DNA of 64,000 bases, taken from contig JAKFWK010000006.1 of the NCBI GenBank assembly GCA_021732045.1, positions 1 through 64,000 on the forward strand, written 5' to 3'. The DNA comes from Sulfurimonas sp. (GTDB lineage: Bacteria; Campylobacterota; Campylobacteria; Campylobacterales; Sulfurimonadaceae). Made by a program: the position numbers and the translations under genes. Shown one piece after another: positions 15,860 through 24,945 of this stretch; position 1 is the first letter of the stretch; each line of letters begins with the position of its first letter. Under the pieces are notes generated by a model that searched no databases, was not told the DNA's origin, and saw only the letters and a list, made by a program, of their open reading frames with translations.

Positions 15860-16729
15860 TTACTCTTTTGGTAATTTTTCTCTCATAATCTCAACTAACT
15901 TTTCATCCAAATCATCAATATTTGGCAGAATTATATTTGCTTCAAGATATAAATTTCCACGAACTTTTGTGCTTCTATTCATAGCACCTTTCTCTTTTAC
16001 GCGAAATCTCTGTCCATTTTTAGTATTTTGTGGAACTTTTAGTTTTATCTCGCCATCAAGAGTTTTTATCTCTATTTTCTCACCAAACAGTGCAGCATGA
16101 AGAGGTAGGTTGAAAATCTTGATGAGGTCATCATCTTCTCTAACATACTCTGGATTTGCGGCTACATTTATCTTTAGAAACAGATCACCTGCTCTTCCAT
16201 TTTGAGCATGTCCTTTTCCCTTTACCCGCATTTTTTCGCCACTTTTTACACCTGCTGGGATTTTAATATCAAATCTATCTCCATTAACTGCAACGGAGTG
16301 AGAACCTCCAAGGATGGCGACACTAAAAGGTATCACAACGCTTGTCTCAATATCTAAATCTGGCTGTTGCTGCGGGCGACCTCCACTGCTATATCCGCCA
16401 AATCCGCCACCGCCACCAAATCCGCCACCGCCAGAGAACATACTTCTTAGTATCTCATCCAAATCGTTGCCTCCACCGTATGAGCGAGAGAAATCATGGA
16501 AGTTCTGTCCTCCAAACATACTGTCGCCCTGCGCATCATACTGAGCTTTTTTCTTTTTATCGCTAAGAATTTCGTATGCCGAATTTATCTCTTTAAATTT
16601 ATCTTCTGCACCCTTCTCTTTATTGACATCAGGATGGTACTTTCTTGCTAATTTTCTATATGCTTTTTTAATCTCTGCTTCTGTTGCATTATCGCTTATT
16701 TCAAGCGTTTCGTAAAGTGATTTAGCCAT
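15860..16729 (-). CDS. cbpA: CbpA-type DnaJ co-chaperone
   Basis: A 289-residue class II J-protein. The J domain (residues 1-70) has the HPD motif at 32-34, a Gly/Phe-rich linker covers about 85-122, and two C-terminal beta domains follow; the DnaJ zinc finger is absent, which separates CbpA from DnaJ. It stimulates the ATPase of DnaK. It is the first gene of the cbpA-hspR unit known from Helicobacter and Campylobacter and has a HAIR-like HspR operator over its promoter. Confidence 0.92.
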   Translation of the reverse strand: MAKSLYETLEISDNATEAEIKKAYRKLARKYHPDVNKEKGAEDKFKEINSAYEILSDKKKKAQYDAQGDSMFGGQNFHDFSRSYGGGNDLDEILRSMFSGGGGFGGGGGFGGYSSGGRPQQQPDLDIETSVVIPFSVAILGGSHSVAVNGDRFDIKIPAGVKSGEKMRVKGKGHAQNGRAGDLFLKINVAANPEYVREDDDLIKIFNLPLHAALFGEKIEIKTLDGEIKLKVPQNTKNGQRFRVKEKGAMNRSTKVRGNLYLEANIILPNIDDLDEKLVEIMREKLPKE

Positions 16730-16765
16730 TTTAAATTCCTAAAATTTGATTATTTGTTAAGTGCG

Positions 16766-16800
16766 ATTATATCATAAGGGTTGAGCGGATGTCAATCAAG
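16766..16800 (-). promoter_or_regulatory. cbpA promoter with HAIR-like HspR operator
   Basis: A minus-strand TATAAT (16766-16771) is preceded by a dyad at 16780-16800 reading GTTGAGC-N7-AATCAAG. The HAIR consensus is CTTGAGT-N7-ACTCAAG, so 11 of 14 consensus bases and the exact spacing agree. The dyad covers the -35 region, which fits repression by HspR. Confidence 0.75.
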
Positions 16801-16810
16801 GTTTGGAGTG

Positions 16811-16854
16811 AATATTACTACTCTATTGGTCATGTCCAATAGAGTAGTAATATT
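16811..16854. terminator. long hairpin after purH
   Basis: AATATTACTACTCTATTGG pairs perfectly with its complement over 19 bases around a TCATGT loop, starting two bases past the purH stop. A TTTTT run follows only on the plus strand, so on the minus strand it may act as a 3' stabilising stem as well as a terminator. Confidence 0.75.
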
Positions 16855-16855
16855 T

Positions 16856-18394
16856 TTAATGTAAAAAGTGTCTCACTTCTGAGAAATAAAGGCTCATACC
16901 AAACTCATTGGCAGCTTCTATAATCTCTTCGTCTCTTATGCTTCCTCCTGGCTCAATTACGCTCTTAACTCCAGCTGCTGCAGCTGCATCGATGCTATCA
17001 CGGAATGGGAAAAATGCTTCACTTGCTAGTGCTGCGCCTGCTACATCAAGCCCCATCTCTTTAGCTTTTTTAAGTGCACACTGACTTGCATCTACACGGC
17101 TTGTCATGCCCATTCCAACGGCTACCATCGCAGAATTTTTAACATACACAACACAGTTTGATTTTGTAAGAGATGCTACTTTATAAGCTATCTCCATATC
17201 TTTTTTCTCCTGCGGTGTCGCCTCTTTAGCACTCATAAGTTTTGCGTTTTTAACTTCATCATCATTAACTTTATCGGCATCTTGATATACAAACCCGCCA
17301 TCTATATGTTTGAAATCTTTAATATCGTTTGCTAAAACGAGCTTGTCATGTCCCATCTCAAAAAGCTTGATTCGTTTCTTGCTATCAAAAACTTCTTGTG
17401 CTTCTTCTGTTATACGCCCAGCTATGATAACTTCTAAGAATATCTCATTCATTTTAAGTGCCAACTCTTTTGTTACAACACCATTTACTGCAACAACTCC
17501 GCCAAACGCCGAAACAGGGTCACATTTTAGAGCTTCTTCGTAAGCCTCTAGCAAAGTATCTTTGATAGCAAAACCACAAGGATTTCCATGTTTTGTGATA
17601 CAAACTGCATTTTCCACCCCAAAAGCAGAAGCGATTTTTACAGCACCACTTAAGTCATTTAGGTTGTTAAAACTCGCCTCACCTTTTAGAGTTTTAAAGT
17701 TGTCCGAGTAATGTTTGTCAAACTCATATAGCGCTCCATTTTGATGAGGATTTTCGCCATAACGAGTGTTCATAACTTTGTTTCCAACTATAAACTGTTT
17801 CTCTCCAAAACCGCCATTGAAACGACTGTTCATATAGTTTGCTATCATTGAGTCATACGCCGCTGTGTGCTCAAACGCTTTTATCATAAGATTACGACGA
17901 AACTCTAGTGTATTTTTCTCATTTTCAAGCGCATCTATAACCTTTGCGTAATCATTTACATCAGTTACTATCATAACGCTATCAAAGTTTTTAGAAGCCG
18001 AACGAACCATTGCAGGTCCACCAATGTCGATATTTTCTATAATCTCTTCAAAATCATCAGTTTTTTCAATTGTCGCCTTAAATGGATAGAGATTCACACA
18101 AACCAAATCAATAGCTTCAACGCCAAGCTCTTTTGCTTGGTTTAGGTGTGACTGCTTATCACGGCGATGAAGAATTCCACCATGAACGAATGGATTTAAA
18201 GTCTTGACGCGTCCTTCAAAACACTCTGGAAATTTTGTAACTTCATCTATTTCGATGGCTTTTATCCCATTTTCTACTAGTATCTTATATGTTCCACCAG
18301 TTGAGATAACTTCAAAACCATTTTTTACAAGTGATTTACAAAAATCAACTATGCCACTCTTATCACTTACACTTACTAAAGCTCTTTTTACCAC
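16856..18394 (-). CDS. purH: bifunctional AICAR transformylase / IMP cyclohydrolase
   Basis: PurH catalyses the last two steps of IMP synthesis. The 512 residues carry an N-terminal IMP cyclohydrolase domain of the MGS-like fold ([26 protein letters not shown], about 1-150) and a C-terminal transformylase with the [10 protein letters not shown] motif near 267-276 and a [18 protein letters not shown] segment near the end. The start is a GTG preceded by a GAAGGAGA ribosome binding site. The gene is monocistronic here; a stem-loop lies in its leader. Confidence 0.96.
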   Translation of the reverse strand: MVKRALVSVSDKSGIVDFCKSLVKNGFEVISTGGTYKILVENGIKAIEIDEVTKFPECFEGRVKTLNPFVHGGILHRRDKQSHLNQAKELGVEAIDLVCVNLYPFKATIEKTDDFEEIIENIDIGGPAMVRSASKNFDSVMIVTDVNDYAKVIDALENEKNTLEFRRNLMIKAFEHTAAYDSMIANYMNSRFNGGFGEKQFIVGNKVMNTRYGENPHQNGALYEFDKHYSDNFKTLKGEASFNNLNDLSGAVKIASAFGVENAVCITKHGNPCGFAIKDTLLEAYEEALKCDPVSAFGGVVAVNGVVTKELALKMNEIFLEVIIAGRITEEAQEVFDSKKRIKLFEMGHDKLVLANDIKDFKHIDGGFVYQDADKVNDDEVKNAKLMSAKEATPQEKKDMEIAYKVASLTKSNCVVYVKNSAMVAVGMGMTSRVDASQCALKKAKEMGLDVAGAALASEAFFPFRDSIDAAAAAGVKSVIEPGGSIRDEEIIEAANEFGMSLYFSEVRHFLH

Positions 18395-18407
18395 TCTTTT
18401 CTCCTTC

Positions 18408-18430
18408 TCTAAGGAAGTGAATTCCTTAGA
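18408..18430 (-). promoter_or_regulatory. stem-loop in the purH leader
   Basis: TCTAAGGAA/TTCCTTAGA, nine base pairs with a five-base loop, lies immediately upstream of the purH ribosome binding site. It could affect translation or mRNA stability; no known riboswitch fold is evident. Confidence 0.35.
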
Positions 18431-18554
18431 TAATTCCTCTCACTAAAGCTATACCTTTCGGCAAGAAAACGAGGGGAAAATTTTAAATTATGTGATTTTA
18501 GCTAACAAGAGATAAGAAGATGGTAAACTTTAAAAAACTAAAAAGAGATTTGAT

Positions 18555-19514
18555 ATGAAAAACATAGCTATTTTATGCTCTGGTGGCGATGTGAGCGGCA
18601 TGAATCCAGCACTAAAACACTTTGTTGAATACTCTATAAAAATGGGACTATCTCCATATTTTATATTTGATGGATTTGAGGGATTGATTGACAATAAAAT
18701 CAAAAAAGCCTCTTATGATGATGTTGCTGGAATCTTGACTCGTGGCGGAACAAAAATAGGGAGTGCAAGAAGTAAGAGGTTTATGACAAAAGAGTCAAGA
18801 GCAGTTGCAAAGAAAAATCTTGATAACTCAAAAATAGATATGCTTGTGGTTTTAGGCGGTGATGGCTCATTTAGAGGAATTCATGAGCTGCATAAAGAGC
18901 ATGGGATAAAATTTTGTGCAATCCCTTCCACAATCGATAATGATATAAGCCAAAATGAGTATTGTCTAGGGGTTGACACCGCCCTCAATATCATAAAGAG
19001 TTCCATTGATGCGATTAGAGATACAGCTTCCTCATTCTCGCGTGCATTTGTAATTGAGACAATGGGGAGAGATTGTGGCTATTTAGCACTTATTTCACAC
19101 TTAACTTCCGGTTCGGAGCTTTGCCTTATCCCAGAGGTAGAGTATGATTTAAACAGCTATAAAAATGATTTCAAAAAGCAGATAAAAAATGGAAGAAGGT
19201 ATTTTATAGCGGTAGTGTCTGAGGGAATAAAACAAGAGACAAAAGAGATAGCTGAGTGGTTCGAGAATGAAGTTGGCGTTGAGAGCAAAATCTGTGTTTT
19301 GGGTCATATCCAAAGAGGCGGAAACCCAACAGTTTACGATAGGCTTATGGCTTATAAATTTGTAAATCACGCGGTTGATGCCCTTCTTGGTGGAATAAAT
19401 TCAAGTGTTGTCTGTTATACAAAAAATGGTTTTATTCATAAAGAGATAGATGAAGTAACAAGTCAAAAATATAAAATAGACCAAAAACTTCTTAATTATA
19501 TAAAAAAATCTTAA
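18555..19514 (+). CDS. pfkA: 6-phosphofructokinase, ATP type
   Basis: A 319-residue enzyme of the PfkA family that phosphorylates fructose 6-phosphate. The nucleotide loop is LCSGGDVSGMNPAL near the N-terminus, GGDGS at 101-105 has glycine at the position that favours ATP over pyrophosphate, and the catalytic TIDND lies at 126-130. ETMGRDCGYLA and GHIQRGGNPT are also present. Length is normal. It is monocistronic. Presence of Pfk in an rTCA autotroph probably reflects use of stored carbohydrate; that is inference. Confidence 0.93.
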   Translation: MKNIAILCSGGDVSGMNPALKHFVEYSIKMGLSPYFIFDGFEGLIDNKIKKASYDDVAGILTRGGTKIGSARSKRFMTKESRAVAKKNLDNSKIDMLVVLGGDGSFRGIHELHKEHGIKFCAIPSTIDNDISQNEYCLGVDTALNIIKSSIDAIRDTASSFSRAFVIETMGRDCGYLALISHLTSGSELCLIPEVEYDLNSYKNDFKKQIKNGRRYFIAVVSEGIKQETKEIAEWFENEVGVESKICVLGHIQRGGNPTVYDRLMAYKFVNHAVDALLGGINSSVVCYTKNGFIHKEIDEVTSQKYKIDQKLLNYIKKS

Positions 19515-19597
19515 TTTCCTTGGGCTTGGTCATATTGCTATGAAATAATTTTTTTTTGCTTTTTTGCTACAATAATCTTTTTTACAAGGTTGTATTT

Positions 19598-20290
19598 ATG
19601 AAGAGCAGAGTTATATCTATTCAAGTCGGCAAAGCAAAAGCCTATGGCGATAAACAGAGTGGTGAATTCTTAGAAAAATATTGGGAAAGTGCTTCATTTA
19701 AGGAAGTAGTTAATTCAAAAGTTTTTGTTGGTAGGTATGGTATAGATGGTGATGAAGTGGCAGATAAAACCCATCACGGTGGGTTAGAAAAAGCGGTTTT
19801 TGCAAACAGCCATGAAAATTACAAGGAGTGGGCTGAGTTCTTAGATGTCAATGAGTTACCATTTGGTGCGCTAGCTGAAAATCTTACTATTTCAGGACTG
19901 CATGAAAGCAGTGTGTTCTTGGGCGATATACATAAAATTGGCTCAACTATTATGCAAGTATCTCAAGTGAGAAAACCATGCTATAAAATTGCCAAAAGAT
20001 GGAACAACAAAAAATTCACAAATGAAATTTACATAACTGGACATACTGGATGGTACTATAGAGTGCTTAAAGAGGGGGAGATAGTTGCCGGTGATGAAGT
20101 AGTAGTACAAAAGAGTGATGAGAGCAGAGTCTCAATTCTTGACGCAAATATGGCATTTGCAAATCCTATAAAACATAGGGATATCTTAGATGAAATTCTT
20201 ACAATCTACTCAATCGCTCCAAACTATAGGGCAAGTATTGAAAAAAGAATCTCGGGAGAGCTTGGACTTGAATACATGAGAGTAGATTAA
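19598..20290 (+). CDS. MOSC domain protein (YiiM-like)
   Basis: A 230-residue protein with the MOSC fold of molybdenum-cofactor sulfurase C-termini and YiiM: GRYGIDGDEVADKTHHGGLEKAVFA near residue 45 and the conserved cysteine in QVRKPCYKIAKRW near 125. YiiM-type proteins reduce N-hydroxylated compounds with a molybdenum cofactor; the precise substrate here is unknown. I use the ATG at 19598, which gives the normal N-terminus SRVISIQVGKAKAYG; the upstream in-frame extension is hydrophobic and looks non-coding. Confidence 0.85.
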   Translation: MKSRVISIQVGKAKAYGDKQSGEFLEKYWESASFKEVVNSKVFVGRYGIDGDEVADKTHHGGLEKAVFANSHENYKEWAEFLDVNELPFGALAENLTISGLHESSVFLGDIHKIGSTIMQVSQVRKPCYKIAKRWNNKKFTNEIYITGHTGWYYRVLKEGEIVAGDEVVVQKSDESRVSILDANMAFANPIKHRDILDEILTIYSIAPNYRASIEKRISGELGLEYMRVD

Positions 20291-20381
20291 ACATCTCTCT
20301 CAACTGCATTGCTGAATATATTAAAACGGTTACTAACGGCTAAGTAAAATAAATATTTGTTTTATTTAAAAAAACTTACAC

Positions 20382-20387
20382 TATAAT
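20382..20387 (+). promoter_or_regulatory. -10 box of the response-regulator gene
   Basis: TATAAT lies 42 bases before the ATG of the response regulator at 20430, in an otherwise gene-free, AT-rich stretch. Confidence 0.45.
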
Positions 20388-20429
20388 ATCAAGATAATTT
20401 ATATCACAAAATAATTACTTAGGCTACTT

Positions 20430-21191
20430 ATGACAAAACATTCTGTTATTATTGTTGAAGATGACGAGGTTACAGCCCTAAACTTAAAACTGTCGTTGCA
20501 AAAATACAATTATGAGATTGTAGCCATTTGCGATAATTCTGCTGATGCCAAAGATAGTGTCAACCTGCACAATCCTAGTATCATTCTTATAGATATCTCT
20601 CTTCAAGAGAGCAACGATGGAATAGCTCTTGCAAAATTTATAAGAAATAATCACCCTATACCCTTTATATACCTAACTTCACATAGTGACAATGAGATTA
20701 TTTCAGAGGCCGTTCAAACTGAGCCGTATGGCTATATTGTAAAACCTTTTGATCCAGCATCACTTCACGCAACCATCCAAACCGCTATTTTTAAATTTGA
20801 TATGGAAAATCAAAGATATGATGAGTTAGCTGGATCAAAAATTGATGACAAAAGCTTAGAAAAAATGTTATATCTAAAAAAAGAACCAAACAAGCCAATT
20901 GTCTGTTTTGGGGATGGATACACTATTGACATCATAAAAAGTGAAGTGTTTTACAATGATGAAAAACTAAAACTTACAAAAAAAGAGAGTGCAATTTTAA
21001 GGCTACTTGTCGCCAAGCTTGGACATATAATCAGCTTCAGTCAGGCTCTTGATTATGTGTGGAAAGAAAATACAGCAACAGAAAACAGCATAAGAACACT
21101 TGTTTGGAAGCTTAGAAATAAGCTTCCGAGTGATATTATAAAAAATGCTTCTGGGATAGGTTATTTTATAGAGGATGATAAAACTAAATAA
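20430..21191 (+). CDS. two-component response regulator, OmpR-like
   Basis: A 253-residue regulator. The receiver domain (1-120) has the acidic pocket VEDDE near 9-13, the phosphoacceptor D55 in ILIDISLQ, and the lysine in YIVKPFDP near 110. A linker leads to a C-terminal winged-helix DNA-binding domain (LKLTKKESAILRLLVAK, then IRTLVWKLRNKL). The phosphoacceptor loop and the VKPFDP region resemble receivers common in Campylobacterota. It ends tail to tail with a hybrid histidine kinase, overlapping by eight bases; the kinase may or may not be its partner. Confidence 0.88.
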   Translation: MTKHSVIIVEDDEVTALNLKLSLQKYNYEIVAICDNSADAKDSVNLHNPSIILIDISLQESNDGIALAKFIRNNHPIPFIYLTSHSDNEIISEAVQTEPYGYIVKPFDPASLHATIQTAIFKFDMENQRYDELAGSKIDDKSLEKMLYLKKEPNKPIVCFGDGYTIDIIKSEVFYNDEKLKLTKKESAILRLLVAKLGHIISFSQALDYVWKENTATENSIRTLVWKLRNKLPSDIIKNASGIGYFIEDDKTK

Positions 21192-23841
21192 TTTTTATCA
21201 TCTCGATTCTCTCTTTTATATTCTCAAATGTCATATCATAATCAAAAAAATCGCTCTCTTGTTTTGCCATATCTTCCATTCTAGATGCATCTTTTTGGAC
21301 TGACTCTATTCTAAAATTTGCACTTGAGCCTTTAATACTATGAGAAATCATGGCAATTTTTTTATAATCCCTATCTCTTATTGCGGCGCTTAGTTCTGGG
21401 AGTTGCTTTAACATTTTTTTTATAAAAAGTTCTATCAATAAGATAAGCTCATCTTTATCAAGTGTCAACTCTTTTGACAAACAAACAATATCCAATCCTA
21501 ACACTTTTTCGTTTGAGGGTAATGATAAAAAACTCTCAGTAGCAACCGCTAAACCCTCCAGATAAGTATAAAAAACTCTCTCTAGTTCTTTTATAACTAT
21601 TGGTTTTCCTAAAAACGAGTCAAATCCACTTTTTAATCCTCTCTCTTTTGCACCCTTTATAACATTTGCAGTAAGTGCTGAAACTGGGGTATGTCTTAAT
21701 TTGTGCTGTGATTCATAAGCCAAAATATGCGCTATTGCTTCATTTCCATCCATAATCGGCATCTGTTCATCCATGAGTATGAGATCATATTTATTTGTTT
21801 TATAGAGTTCAACCGCTTCTGCTCCATTGTTTGCTAAGTCATAGGTAAGTCCGTACTTGGTCAATAAAATTTTTATAAGTTCCTGATTTGCTTCATTATC
21901 CTCTGCAACCAAGACATGTCCTGAAAACTTTTTGTTATTTTTTTTAGACCGCTCACACAGTAGTGCCTCTGGATGCAAAAGCTCATCAAATGAGTTTTTT
22001 ATCTTTGAGCAATATAATGGAAAAATTAGAGAGGAGATATTTGGATATTTTTTATATTTTTCGCTTGGCTTACTCGTTATGGATATATATTTTTTATTTG
22101 GATCAAGAATTTTATTTTCTAATTTTTCGTCAAAACTCTCTTCTAAAAAAATTGCTACATCAAAATCTATATCAAGAGTATCGCTAAGCTCAATATTTAT
22201 ATTAAATAGTTCGGAGTATTTTAAAAATGAACCTGCTTTATAATTCATCTGTCCATCTTTGAGATAAAATATAATTCTTAGCTCTTTAACTTCGTCTAAG
22301 TCACTAAATACTTGACACTCGCTGTTATATATCTCTACTGGTATCTCAATCCAGAATATACTTCCAACTCCAAGACTAGACTTTACAAAGATGTCTCCAC
22401 CCATATGCTTCGATAATTGATTGCAGATTGAAAGACCAAGTCCAGTTCCGCCAAACTTTCCAACTCCGTTATAATTTACCTGCATAAACGGTGAAAATAT
22501 GCTTTTTATATCATCTTGTGATATACCAATGCCATTATCACTTACGCTGACTTTAAGGATTTTGTTATTACAAGTTGCATTAACATGAATATGTCCATCA
22601 CTTTTTACAAATTTAATTGCATTACTTAAAAAATTAGATAATATCTGTTTTAGTCTAAGCGAATCCGCATATAGCTCTTTTGGTATTGATGGGTCTATAA
22701 ATGAGGTTAATGTTATATCTTTTGCATTAGCAGAGGCAACAAAAAGCTCTAGAGTATGGCTAATATCACTATGAATGGAAAAAATTCTAGGCTCAACAGT
22801 AAATTCACCACTTCTTATCTTTGAAAAATCTAAAATATCATTGATAATACTAAGTAAGTTCTCTCCACTATTTAAGATAATCTCCAAATATTTTCTCTGC
22901 TGTTTAGATACATCCTCCCCTATCAGAAGATCTACAAAACCTAAAATAGCATTTAGTGGGGTTCTTATCTCATGTGACATATTGGATAAAAAATACTCTT
23001 TTGCCTGAGAGGCCATTTGTGCTTCAACTCTTGCATCTATAAGCTTTGTCACATCTGTTGCGATTGACATATACTCTATCACATCGTCATAAGGATCAGT
23101 TATTTTTACTATCGTTACATCAATATAAAAATATTCACCGTTCTTTTTTAGATTTTTAAGGGTTCCTCTAAAGACGCCACTATTTACCAACTGAAACCAC
23201 AAATCATCAAAATACTCTTGTGGCATATCGTCATGCTTAACAATGCCATGCTTACTGCCTATAAGTTCCTCGGCACTATATCCACTTAATTTTATATACT
23301 TTTCATTTACATATGTAATAATTCCATCTCTATCTGTCTTTGAAACGATAGTACTCTCGTCAAGCGCTCTTTGATACTCAAGAAGAAGTTTTACATGTCT
23401 ATCTATCTCTTTCTCTTTTTGAAAAATAGTATCTGTGTAAAACTTCAATACTCCTTGAAAGTTTTTATCAAAAAGATACGATATCTCATCAAATATTTCT
23501 TTAGAATTTATTTTTGTATCATATGTAAAGTCTATCATCGAGCGTCTAAAGTGACTACATATCTCAAACAGCTCATCTGCCCTAATCTCTTTATCTTTGA
23601 GATAAGCCATTAGCTCTTGCATTACAGGGCAGTCACCTATTTTTACCTTGTTTGCAATTATGTCAATGAAGTAATCAAATACACCGTTTGCATAATTATC
23701 TAGAAAATATTTTGTTTCTATATTGTGAAGTTTTAGTATCTTTTTTGGAGAGTCATACGAGAACCATTGAGAGAGTATTTTGTCTTTTGAAGATGTAAAG
23801 ATAGCTTCTGCTTTTACCAAATAAGGAACTCTACTTCTCAT
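21184..23841 (-). CDS. hybrid sensor histidine kinase with receiver and Hpt domains
   Basis: An 885-residue cytoplasmic kinase with no clear membrane helix. Order: an alpha-helical N-terminal region (1-150) that resembles a sensory or globin-like helix bundle but has no motif I can name; a PAS domain (about 160-270); HisKA with the phosphoacceptor H290 in FLSNMSHEIRTPL; HATPase with DNGIGI and GGTGLGLSI (about 430-500); a degenerate receiver-like segment (520-610); a true receiver with D691 in LILMDEQMP; and an Hpt domain with H834 in MISHSIKGSSANF. This is a phosphorelay kinase; the signal is probably intracellular. Confidence 0.9.
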   Translation of the reverse strand: MRSRVPYLVKAEAIFTSSKDKILSQWFSYDSPKKILKLHNIETKYFLDNYANGVFDYFIDIIANKVKIGDCPVMQELMAYLKDKEIRADELFEICSHFRRSMIDFTYDTKINSKEIFDEISYLFDKNFQGVLKFYTDTIFQKEKEIDRHVKLLLEYQRALDESTIVSKTDRDGIITYVNEKYIKLSGYSAEELIGSKHGIVKHDDMPQEYFDDLWFQLVNSGVFRGTLKNLKKNGEYFYIDVTIVKITDPYDDVIEYMSIATDVTKLIDARVEAQMASQAKEYFLSNMSHEIRTPLNAILGFVDLLIGEDVSKQQRKYLEIILNSGENLLSIINDILDFSKIRSGEFTVEPRIFSIHSDISHTLELFVASANAKDITLTSFIDPSIPKELYADSLRLKQILSNFLSNAIKFVKSDGHIHVNATCNNKILKVSVSDNGIGISQDDIKSIFSPFMQVNYNGVGKFGGTGLGLSICNQLSKHMGGDIFVKSSLGVGSIFWIEIPVEIYNSECQVFSDLDEVKELRIIFYLKDGQMNYKAGSFLKYSELFNINIELSDTLDIDFDVAIFLEESFDEKLENKILDPNKKYISITSKPSEKYKKYPNISSLIFPLYCSKIKNSFDELLHPEALLCERSKKNNKKFSGHVLVAEDNEANQELIKILLTKYGLTYDLANNGAEAVELYKTNKYDLILMDEQMPIMDGNEAIAHILAYESQHKLRHTPVSALTANVIKGAKERGLKSGFDSFLGKPIVIKELERVFYTYLEGLAVATESFLSLPSNEKVLGLDIVCLSKELTLDKDELILLIELFIKKMLKQLPELSAAIRDRDYKKIAMISHSIKGSSANFRIESVQKDASRMEDMAKQESDFFDYDMTFENIKERIEMIKII

Positions 23842-23852
23842 CTATCCTGCTT

Positions 23853-24662
23853 TTAGCTTAGAATAAAGTAGGATATGAGCGTTATTATAGAGAGCTTTAT
23901 AAGAAGAATTACTGCTGTTCCGATTATGTTTCCGATTTGACAACTTGTACAAGATGTAAATCGCTTCCCTTCGTATTGTGCATAAAAGAAGTAGACTATG
24001 CTTAAGCTAACTGCCAGGAAAGAAGCATAAAGTTGATAGCTCCAGAAATTTTCAGTCGTTTCTTTACTTAAAAAAAGCGAAGAAACAAGCAAGATAACCA
24101 TAGCAATCAGCACTATATTTATAGCTTTGATAATATAGTCTCTTTTAAAGGTTGTAGGACAAACTTCAGAAATTGCAATATTTGCTCCAAATTTTAATTT
24201 TCTCTCAAAAAGTTTTTTCTCTTTTTTTGATAGTTTATTTATAAAGCTTGAGCCATGCGTGTAATCAATCTTTCTTTGAAGTAAAATAGCAAATGCGCCA
24301 TCTGCTTTAAGAGAGTGTTGATTACCATCCCTATCTTGATAGACAACACTGATTGTTTCATACCTTGTTATTTCTGCGGTTAAATCTGGAAAATATGCTG
24401 TTTTTTCAACAGTCGTAACCCTACCGCTGTTGCTTATCAATCTTGGATTGATAAGCTCTAAAAATTCACCATTTTCTTGCTTTACAACAACAATATTAAA
24501 GTAGCTACCAATCTGAAATGCACTAAGTCCATCCAACGAATTTGCCTCAATAGTATCTTTCATATCTTGAATTAAGGAGAATATCTCTTCATTAAAAACT
24601 CTTACATCCGTACCATATGCTACACTTGGAGGAGTTGGATAAGTTATTATTTCTTTGATCAT
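23853..24662 (-). CDS. peptide-deformylase-like domain fused to membrane helices, catalytic residues lost
   Basis: A 269-residue protein. Residues 1-140 follow the peptide deformylase plan, but each metal-site motif is altered: motif I reads GLSAFQIG (45-52), the EGCLS motif reads EKTAYFP (86-92; cysteine to threonine), and HEIDH reads RKIDY (130-134; both histidines and the glutamate gone). A linker leads to three hydrophobic helices (about 176-198, 209-228, 247-268) with a CTSC pair at 238-241 between the last two. So it is a membrane-anchored pseudo-deformylase rather than a working Def. Function unknown. It follows a 54-residue gene on the same strand. Confidence 0.75.
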   Translation of the reverse strand: MIKEIITYPTPPSVAYGTDVRVFNEEIFSLIQDMKDTIEANSLDGLSAFQIGSYFNIVVVKQENGEFLELINPRLISNSGRVTTVEKTAYFPDLTAEITRYETISVVYQDRDGNQHSLKADGAFAILLQRKIDYTHGSSFINKLSKKEKKLFERKLKFGANIAISEVCPTTFKRDYIIKAINIVLIAMVILLVSSLFLSKETTENFWSYQLYASFLAVSLSIVYFFYAQYEGKRFTSCTSCQIGNIIGTAVILLIKLSIITLISYFILS

Positions 24663-24699
24663 AATTTTCGCCTTAATTAAAAATATGGATGGGATTTAA

Positions 24700-24738
24700 T
24701 TCACCCCAAAATGAGGTGAACTATATGCCGTAGGGCAT
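24700..24738 (-). terminator. two short hairpins between the 54-residue gene and the deformylase-like gene
   Basis: TTCACC/GGTGAA (24700-24720) and ATGCC/GGCAT (24725-24738) lie one after the other, 10 bases past the 54-residue gene. They may terminate or process the transcript. Confidence 0.4.
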
Positions 24739-24747
24739 CTTTGTAGA

Positions 24748-24912
24748 TTAGTGACTTTTTCTTACTACAACTATCATCTTGATGTTAATTGCAAGAAATC
24801 TTAAAAACTGCCAAATAACGCAAGTTCTCATTTTTACCGCGAATGGCCCAGGTGTCATTGTAGTAAAATTGTTTCCATACGCTTTAATGTTGTGCTCTGG
24901 TTTCTTTTCCAT
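24748..24912 (-). CDS. small conserved-looking protein (54 residues)
   Basis: Reading the minus strand from the ATG at 24912 gives 54 residues starting MEKKPEHNIKAYGNNF and ending IKMIVVVRKSH. An AAAGGAAA ribosome binding site lies six bases before the ATG, which supports translation. The C-terminal half (CVIWQFLRFLAINIKMIVVV) is hydrophobic and could be a membrane-anchoring helix; the rest is polar. It lies downstream of sqr on the same strand, with a stem-loop repeat in between. I do not recognise a family. It could be a small membrane partner of Sqr, but that rests on proximity only. Confidence 0.6.
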   Translation of the reverse strand: MEKKPEHNIKAYGNNFTTMTPGPFAVKMRTCVIWQFLRFLAINIKMIVVVRKSH

Positions 24913-24945
24913 GATGTTTCCTTTATGTTTTTTTTATTATTAAAA

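Noticed and set aside
15635..15874. A 79-residue plus-strand reading frame across the tandem repeat
   Set aside because: It consists mostly of the same peptide twice because it reads through both repeat copies, and it has no ribosome binding site; it is a by-product of the repeat.
16314..16566. Plus-strand proline-rich reading frames opposite cbpA
   Set aside because: They are the antisense of the Gly/Phe-rich linker, which creates spurious proline-rich frames; cbpA is clear on the other strand.
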